From contig WAEK01000006.1 in NCBI GenBank assembly GCA_011634665.1, positions 2,920,001 to 2,984,000 on the forward strand: 64,000 nt of DNA. The letters are read 5' to 3'. Each line of letters starts with the position of its first letter. The stretch's first letter is position 1. This DNA comes from Mortierella sp. BCC40632 (lineage: Eukaryota; Mortierellomycota; Mortierellomycetes; Mortierellales; Mortierellaceae). This document shows positions 59,296 to 64,000 of this stretch, one piece after another. The notes below the pieces were generated by a model. That model did not search any database, was not told where the DNA came from, and worked only from the letters and a program-made list of their open reading frames with translations. A program made the position numbers and the translations under genes.

Positions 59296-59526
59296 ACTCA
59301 TAGGACCACCTATGTACCTGCTAGTGGAAGTGGCCATGGTGGCCATGGTGGACAAGGTACCTTCACAGACCCACCTCTGGACTTGGCCACGAGGTTCCGA
59401 CTTCAAAGAGTATTTGAACCTTTTAATCAGAAACTCGTTGATATGTTTGAGCGTCGTCAGGACTTTCCAGGATGGGAGTATGTGTGTATGTGTGCTCCTG
59501 GCTTCAGTGAAATGCGCCTAGGCTAG
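57233..59526 (+). CDS. Type II membrane sulfotransferase (glycan type)
   Basis: Five exons: 57233..57678, 57765..58249, 58371..58505, 58696..58746 and 58904..59526, all GT-AG with matching phases, 579 residues. Residues 5-24 (RRVALVCCFFTICIVFIGRL) form a signal anchor, as in Golgi sulfotransferases. The sulfate-donor (PAPS) site is visible as the 5'-phosphosulfate loop region PSFMIAGAEHSAADVLYEAF and the 3'-phosphate motif VFIFRDPIDRAYLNYLEQ. FTKILVLRTEDLYDR is the later conserved strand. This pattern belongs to the Sulfotransfer_1/heparan sulfate-type group. In the first motif the usual basic P-loop residue of the RxGT type is replaced by an AEHSA sequence, so the activity needs testing. The C-terminal part carries a polyglutamine tract with Gly/His-rich sequence (59235-59350) inside the domain. 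The natural acceptor in fungi is unknown. Confidence 0.88.
59238..59297 (+). repeat. CAA/CAG repeat coding for polyglutamine in the sulfotransferase
   Basis: A run of CAA with one CAG, followed by CAT/CAA alternation, gives at least 15 Gln and then Gln-His. It lies between the conserved catalytic region and a final conserved helix. Confidence 0.9.
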
Positions 59527-60096
59527 CTCCTCCTCAAACGCGCTCTCCTCGTACACCCCTCAACTATCATCCCTGTCTCGTTCTCTCTTTTACGTGCACA
59601 CCCCCTCATGCTCCGCCTTCTACGTAGAGTGTCCTGTTGATATAAAATGGCGCATTCCCTGAACGCTTGAAGACAGTAACTTTCACAAAGATCAGCCCCT
59701 CCTGTAATGACGCTTCTCTAGGGCGTCATAATTGTTTGTTCAGACGACAAGGGAGATAGTCTGATAGATAGAAAAATTTTATTTGGTATCGCATTGTGAG
59801 TTAATTGGTGGTCTGCTTTGGCTATTGGTGGTGCCCATTTTTTTTTTTGTCAACAACTTTGTCTTGAGCCATCTATTATCAGGTTTCCAACCTCCTAATA
59901 CTCAGGTCGGTTTCCACTGTTGGTCCTCAACACTGGTCCTGTACGACCTGGAAGTATTTGAGGCTGGTCATCTTGGCCTGCCCAACCATTCGTATCTCTT
60001 CCAGGAGCACTTGTACTCATCTTATCACCGTGATGGTCACCATGCATTTGGGACGATGCCATTTCAGTAATCCTTTTTTCGGCATGATTGTCATCC
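59527..60096. other. Spacer between convergent sulfotransferase and DOMON-b561 genes
   Basis: Its right part (60096-59895) holds an open minus-strand tail (DDNHAEKRITEMASSQMHGD) that looks like the real C-terminus of the neighbouring gene in another frame. The left part contains no gene. Confidence 0.5.
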
Positions 60097-61754
60097 TCAA
60101 TCGAGCCTGATCGACCCATAAACCATTTCTTGAAAAAGGAACCAAGATAAAAAGATAAAGATGGCACCCAGGAGAGCTACCCAGATATAGTAAAAGATCC
60201 AGACCCCTTCGTTACCCATCGGCCATGCATCATACAACGTCATGCCCAAATGGACCTGGACCAAGCCGAGGATCAAGACCGAGTATCCCCAAAGACGATG
60301 CATCCATGTCGGGATCACATAGCTGGGTGGATCACGGTCAGGGTTGAAGGTCACAAAGATGAACACACCCAAAGCGACCTGAAACACGACCGCACAGACG
60401 AGAATGATACCAATGACAGCATGAGCAGATCCTGAGAAATGACTACGGGAACTTGAGGAGACAGCGACAATAGCACAGATAAAGGCAGCCAGGGCAAGAA
60501 GGAACCCAGTCACCTGAACTGGGCGATGAAATCGGAAGACTTTTTGGACATGGCCAAAGAATCTCACCAGCATGGCACCCAATGGCAGGATCAGTAGGAA
60601 CGTCAATGCCATCATTACGCCTAGTGTAGTTCCGTAGAGATTCGAAAGGGCGATACAAAAGCCCATAGATTGGTTAGATAACCACGCGCTTTTTCTTTTT
60701 TGTTCTGTAGAATAAAAGGAAGATTGGTCTTTTTTTTTTTGTTTTTTTACCATGGGCCCTGATCAGTTGAGCAGCTCGTTCTTGTCTGGCAATAGCATCA
60801 TCGACACTACCGGGATTGGTTGTTCCCGGGTTGGTAGGCGTTGTGACCGGATTGTCCGAACTAGAACCATCCTTTCTTTGGATCGTCAAGGAGCCCGTGC
60901 CTGTGAACGCATGCTTGCGAAGAGAAGCCGTCTGAGGATCTTCACCTCCTTCCACAGGAACCAACCCCACAGCATAAATCACATTGATGCTCGAGGCCGT
61001 TGCCGAGATGGGTGATTGGGTCAAGTTCAACGGACGTGTGAACGTACAGGTAAATTGATCTGCACTGGTCAAGAACCCGGACTTGGGAGCTTGGACCTGG
61101 AATGGTACGGGTCCCGCGACAACCGTTGGCAAGGTATTTCTTGGTGCCATGCGGCGCGAGATCACTGCCCTGGAATTCACTGGCCAGCAAATCTAACAGT
61201 CGGTGAAGAGAACGATAACAAAAGGTCATTTTAGTGGTGGGGTCATTGACTGATCAGAACAGTATTGCACCAAAAGCTTCATGTCGAAGGTGAAATAGAA
61301 AAGACAAAACGGTGGGAGTGGAGAGTGAGTGGAGAGTGAGTGAAAGAGATAGTGAGAGAAAGAGAGAGAAAGATAGAGAGAGATAGAGAGAGAGAGAGGG
61401 AGAAACAGGGTGGGAGAGAGAGAAGAGAGGAGAGGAAGGGGGAAGAGATAGAGAGAGAAGACTTACAGCGAGATCGTTGTTGGCCATAGTTGTAGGACTT
61501 CCACCCATGCCAACGGCAATCCAACCAGCTGTCACTCTGGAGGAAAGACTAAACTCGATCATGTTTGGTTGATTGGAAAAGATAGTGGCCGAGATGCAGA
61601 GCTGAGATGAGCAAAGCTGCTGCTGGGCCTGTGCTTGCACGGGAGTAATAGCATTATTCAGGAGTACTGCAGCTATGTAATAGAATAGAAGAAAGAGAGA
61701 AAGAGAAAGAGGGGAAGGGTCAATCAAGGAGAATCGATAGAAGAACAGGTACAT
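60097..61754 (-). CDS. DOMON domain-cytochrome b561 membrane oxidoreductase
   Basis: Three exons: 61754..61467, 61192..60751 and 60620..60097, 417 residues as read. ATG 61754 gives a signal peptide ending near PVQAQAQ. The DOMON domain follows (FSLSSRVTAGWIAVGMGGSP to TFTRPLNLTQSP), a haem-binding lumenal or extracellular module. After a Thr/Pro-rich linker come five membrane helices of b561 type (GVMMALTFLLILPLGAMLVR; FHRPVQVTGFLLALAAF; HAVIGIILVCAVVFQVALG; MHRLWGYSVLILGLVQVHLG) with His pairs for haem. The intron after RAHG was placed so that RAHG joins VMMALTF, as in homologues. Such proteins move electrons across membranes from ascorbate-like donors and often serve ferric or quinone reduction. 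Odd: the main frame stops soon after helix five (EMVYGSIRLD), while another frame continues with a soluble tail ending at 59895. Confidence 0.88.
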
Positions 61755-62387
61755 TGCACTTCTTTATAAGAAAAAAAAGAAAAAGGAAAAAAAGGAAAAG
61801 GTCTCAGTGTGCGACGCTCGGAAAGTTACACACACGGCGGGGGTACGTGTGTAAACAGGACCTCGCTCTAGACCCTGGTGAGCCTACAACCATTAAGCTA
61901 GGCAACGGTCATTGTGAGACAGGAGGCTGTTGGATGAGCCCTTTTGGAGAATGGGGGTAAGGGCAAGGGCATGTGGCTGCCACTGTCCGAAAGATGACCC
62001 ACGGAGGTGCACACTGTTCACTGCCTCATTGTTTTGATCCAACAAAGTCCCTGTACTGGTTCGGAGATGTGATGTCCGAGGTCGGCTATCCCGTCGAAAA
62101 AAGCATATCCATGGGTAAAAAAAAAAAAAAAAAAAAAAAGAGAGAGAAGAACCACATGCCATTTTTCTCTCTCCACCACCAGCTCAAAAAGCACAATCAG
62201 GAACACAGAAGACATTCCCCAGCAGACAGATTCAGCTCATGACAACAGAGCAAAATGATCCTTTCACTGGGTCCCCTGTCGCGATGTTGTGTTCCAACCA
62301 GGTCGGGAACCATGACGCTGACCGTTTCTTTCATTTATAGTGGTAGTTGGTCCCCGAGACGCGAGCTGGCCCCCCTATGACGACCCG
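61755..62387. other. Gene-poor spacer upstream of the DOMON-b561 gene
   Basis: Contains A21 at 62117-62138. A plus-strand stretch (61998-62116; PTKSLYWFGDVMSEVGYPVE) is open and ends at a GTAAA, but has no partner exon. Nothing firm. Confidence 0.4.
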
Positions 62388-62855
62388 CTACTTGGTCCAC
62401 ACAAGCTTTTTTATGTTCTCCCCGGACACTTGTAGATTCAAATATGCCCCTTCCTCCCCCTCCTCCCTCGCAGTCTTTTCTCTTATTTCAAGGGCCAACC
62501 CTTTCTGTAGCCAGAGATGTGGAACGGAGGATGGAACGAGCGAGGAAGGGGAAGGTGTTTGTGTGTAGGGAGGGAGAGAAGAAAATGTTCTTTCCACTCG
62601 CCCTCTCCTCCTTCCCCTTTTCTCTCTCGTAGATCGCAAGGTACTCAAATAATGAAGAGGAAGGGTATTTAGGAGGTGGGTGCCTGCGTTCATGAATCCA
62701 AGGATGTAAGGAGGTGAAGAGTGCTCTGGCCTGAAAGAAGACTCCCCTTGGTCAAATGAACAAAGCAAAGGTACTGTTTGTCTACCTGGAAGAATGGATA
62801 GTGCGGCAAGTAAGCGTTTTGTCTTTGTAGACGCCGCCATCCAAGATGGAGCCAT
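62388..62855 (-). CDS. Hypothetical protein start with good translation context
   Basis: ATG 62855 lies in CACCATGGCT, a strong fungal start context, after a long CT-rich leader like those of the recognised genes. It reads MAPSWMAASTKTKRLLAALS and then a possible GT donor (GTAGAC, about 62786). Without splicing the frame runs 155 codons to 62388, including repeat-like Arg/Glu sequence, so a spliced gene with unseen later exons is equally possible. No family recognised. Confidence 0.3.
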   Translation of the reverse strand: MAPSWMAASTKTKRLLAALSILPGRQTVPLLCSFDQGESSFRPEHSSPPYILGFMNAGTHLLNTLPLHYLSTLRSTREKRGRRRGRVERTFSSLPPYTQTPSPSSLVPSSVPHLWLQKGLALEIREKTAREEGEEGAYLNLQVSGENIKKLVWTK

Positions 62856-64000
62856 GGTGAGAGTTTTTTAAGGAGGGGCTGGCGGTGTTCTTCGGAATAC
62901 GTTTGTTAGCAAAGGAGAGTGCGAAAAGGTGAGAGAGGAAGTATGTGTGAGGCGATTTAAGTGAGATCGAGGAAAGGAGACAAGTGCGAGCAGGATAGAG
63001 CAAGGGCGAATGAAGAACGAGCAACTAGTGAAAGAGAAAGAGAGAGAAGCAAAGAAGAAAAGAAAGATGAGAAAGAAAGATGAGAAAGAAAGATGAGAAA
63101 GAAAAGAAAGAGAGGAGCGTGTTGTGGGAGAGAAGAAATAGGGATGGCCGGAAAACTTGTGGCACCTCGGCTTTTTTTTAAATTGAAAGGTCCGCGCCCC
63201 AATGACCTCGGTGGCCTCGCGGGAAGGGACTCTTCCATCCTTTGACGTTCACTAGCCCTTTGTCTCTACTCACTCGCCAAAGTACCTTCCAGTCATGTAG
63301 TACGGTTCACCTTGACTATGACGGTTGGTTGTTGCATATTCTTTTAACCTACTGTTGTATGTCTAAGATGGTTAGTCTACAGTAGGCAAGGGCTCCCCCC
63401 TCGGTAACACAACTTCTTGACACAATCGCGTCTAGAGAGTCTGTTAATCCGGAAAATGCGGGCAATAGACCCTGTTCCGCTCAGGACAGGGTCTTCCTAT
63501 TAGCCTGCCCATCATAACCCTTTCTCTCGCCCTCTTTATTCGTATCATGTCTGATTTGGACTGAAAAGCATGTTGGGATGAAGGCGCCATAAATCTCTAC
63601 CCGGGTTTGCACACAAGGGTGCGGGCAAAGGTCAGTGCGGAGCAGGGGTGAAGGACGGGCTGTTTTGTTTGTGTCCACGTTTTCTTGGTCGGGTTCGAGC
63701 AAGCTTGGGAGAACATTCTGTCTTTGGACCCTTTCTTTTCAAATGCATAATTAAAAGAACAGGTGACGACAGACGCACCCTATGAATAGGCAGGGCTGGA
63801 TGGCAGGTTGTTACCCCTAGTCTGATCAGAGCCAGTCGGAGAAACTATTCAAAGGGTTCCAAGCCTCATTTTCAAACATATCCTTTGGACAGTGGCCCTT
63901 GTAACGTTTGTCTGACCCGTGTTAGCCTCATTCCCGGTGAACCACCCTGGAGCTACGGGTTGTATGAACGCGAGAAACATTTGCGTTCATCCAAGAGGGT
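62856..64000. other. Right-end stretch without a supported gene
   Basis: The left part is a GA-rich leader (63030-63120, with a repeated GATGAGAAAGAAA unit at 63068-63100). The rest has balanced composition, short AT/GC mix and no coherent frame. A minus-strand gene could begin beyond the right edge. Confidence 0.4.

Noticed and set aside
60622..60750. Coding segment EQKRKSAWLSNQSMGFCIAL in the DOMON-b561 gene
   Set aside because: It is open but inserts a charged stretch between RAHG and the first helix; using the acceptor at 60621 joins RAHG to VMMALTF as in the family, so it is taken as intron.
1..64000. CRISPR arrays, rRNA genes and bacterial operons
   Set aside because: No regular repeat-spacer array, no rRNA sequence, and every supported gene has spliceosomal introns or stands alone with eukaryotic promoter features.

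Overview
The window is nuclear DNA of a filamentous fungus, most likely an early-diverging one (Mortierella-type Mortierellomycota; inferred from gene content and gene structure, since no rRNA marker is present). Genes are multi-exon with short introns that start GTAAG and end in a T-rich run plus AG. Leaders are CT-rich, and mononucleotide, GA/CT and CA microsatellites are very dense. RABL3, a Rab3GAP catalytic subunit, tripeptidyl-peptidase II, a DOMON-cytochrome b561 protein and a glycan-type sulfotransferase occur together, which fits an early-diverging fungus better than yeasts.

Left accessory block (1-7460): a decayed multi-exon gene of unknown function runs off the left edge. A pogo/Tigger-type DNA transposon (3494-5729) has 115-bp terminal inverted repeats, TA duplications and a frameshifted transposase. 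Next to it lies a Tc1/mariner-IS630-like element whose transposase keeps its catalytic residues.

Core block (7821-47891): RABL3 (-) and Rab3GAP catalytic subunit (+) are divergent and both concern Rab GTPases. ALG12 (-) is convergent with the latter. A very large RIM15/Cek1/Greatwall-type kinase of about 3274 residues (-, 7 exons) follows. A 4.5-kb stretch without a convincing gene precedes TPP2 (+), an EF-hand protein (+), a small secreted protein with copper-monooxygenase-like features (-), and fimbrin (+). These are housekeeping and signalling genes (trafficking, N-glycan assembly, nutrient signalling, peptide turnover, actin bundling), each with its own promoter and no operon logic.

Second accessory block (47892-54200): a tandem array of five degenerate 131-186 bp units, a decayed partial duplicate of the neighbouring unknown gene, a small inverted-repeat element, and the parent gene itself (52016-54114), an unrecognised protein with C-terminal hydrophobic segments.

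Right block (55175-64000): an AN1 zinc-finger protein (-), a type II membrane sulfotransferase (+) and a DOMON-cytochrome b561 protein (-) with a frame problem at its C-terminus, then a mostly empty stretch with one possible translation start at 62855. Exon limits were read by eye from splice signals, reading phase and family homology. No new multi-gene system was recognised; the most open questions are the two unknown gene families, the repeat array and the secreted protein.
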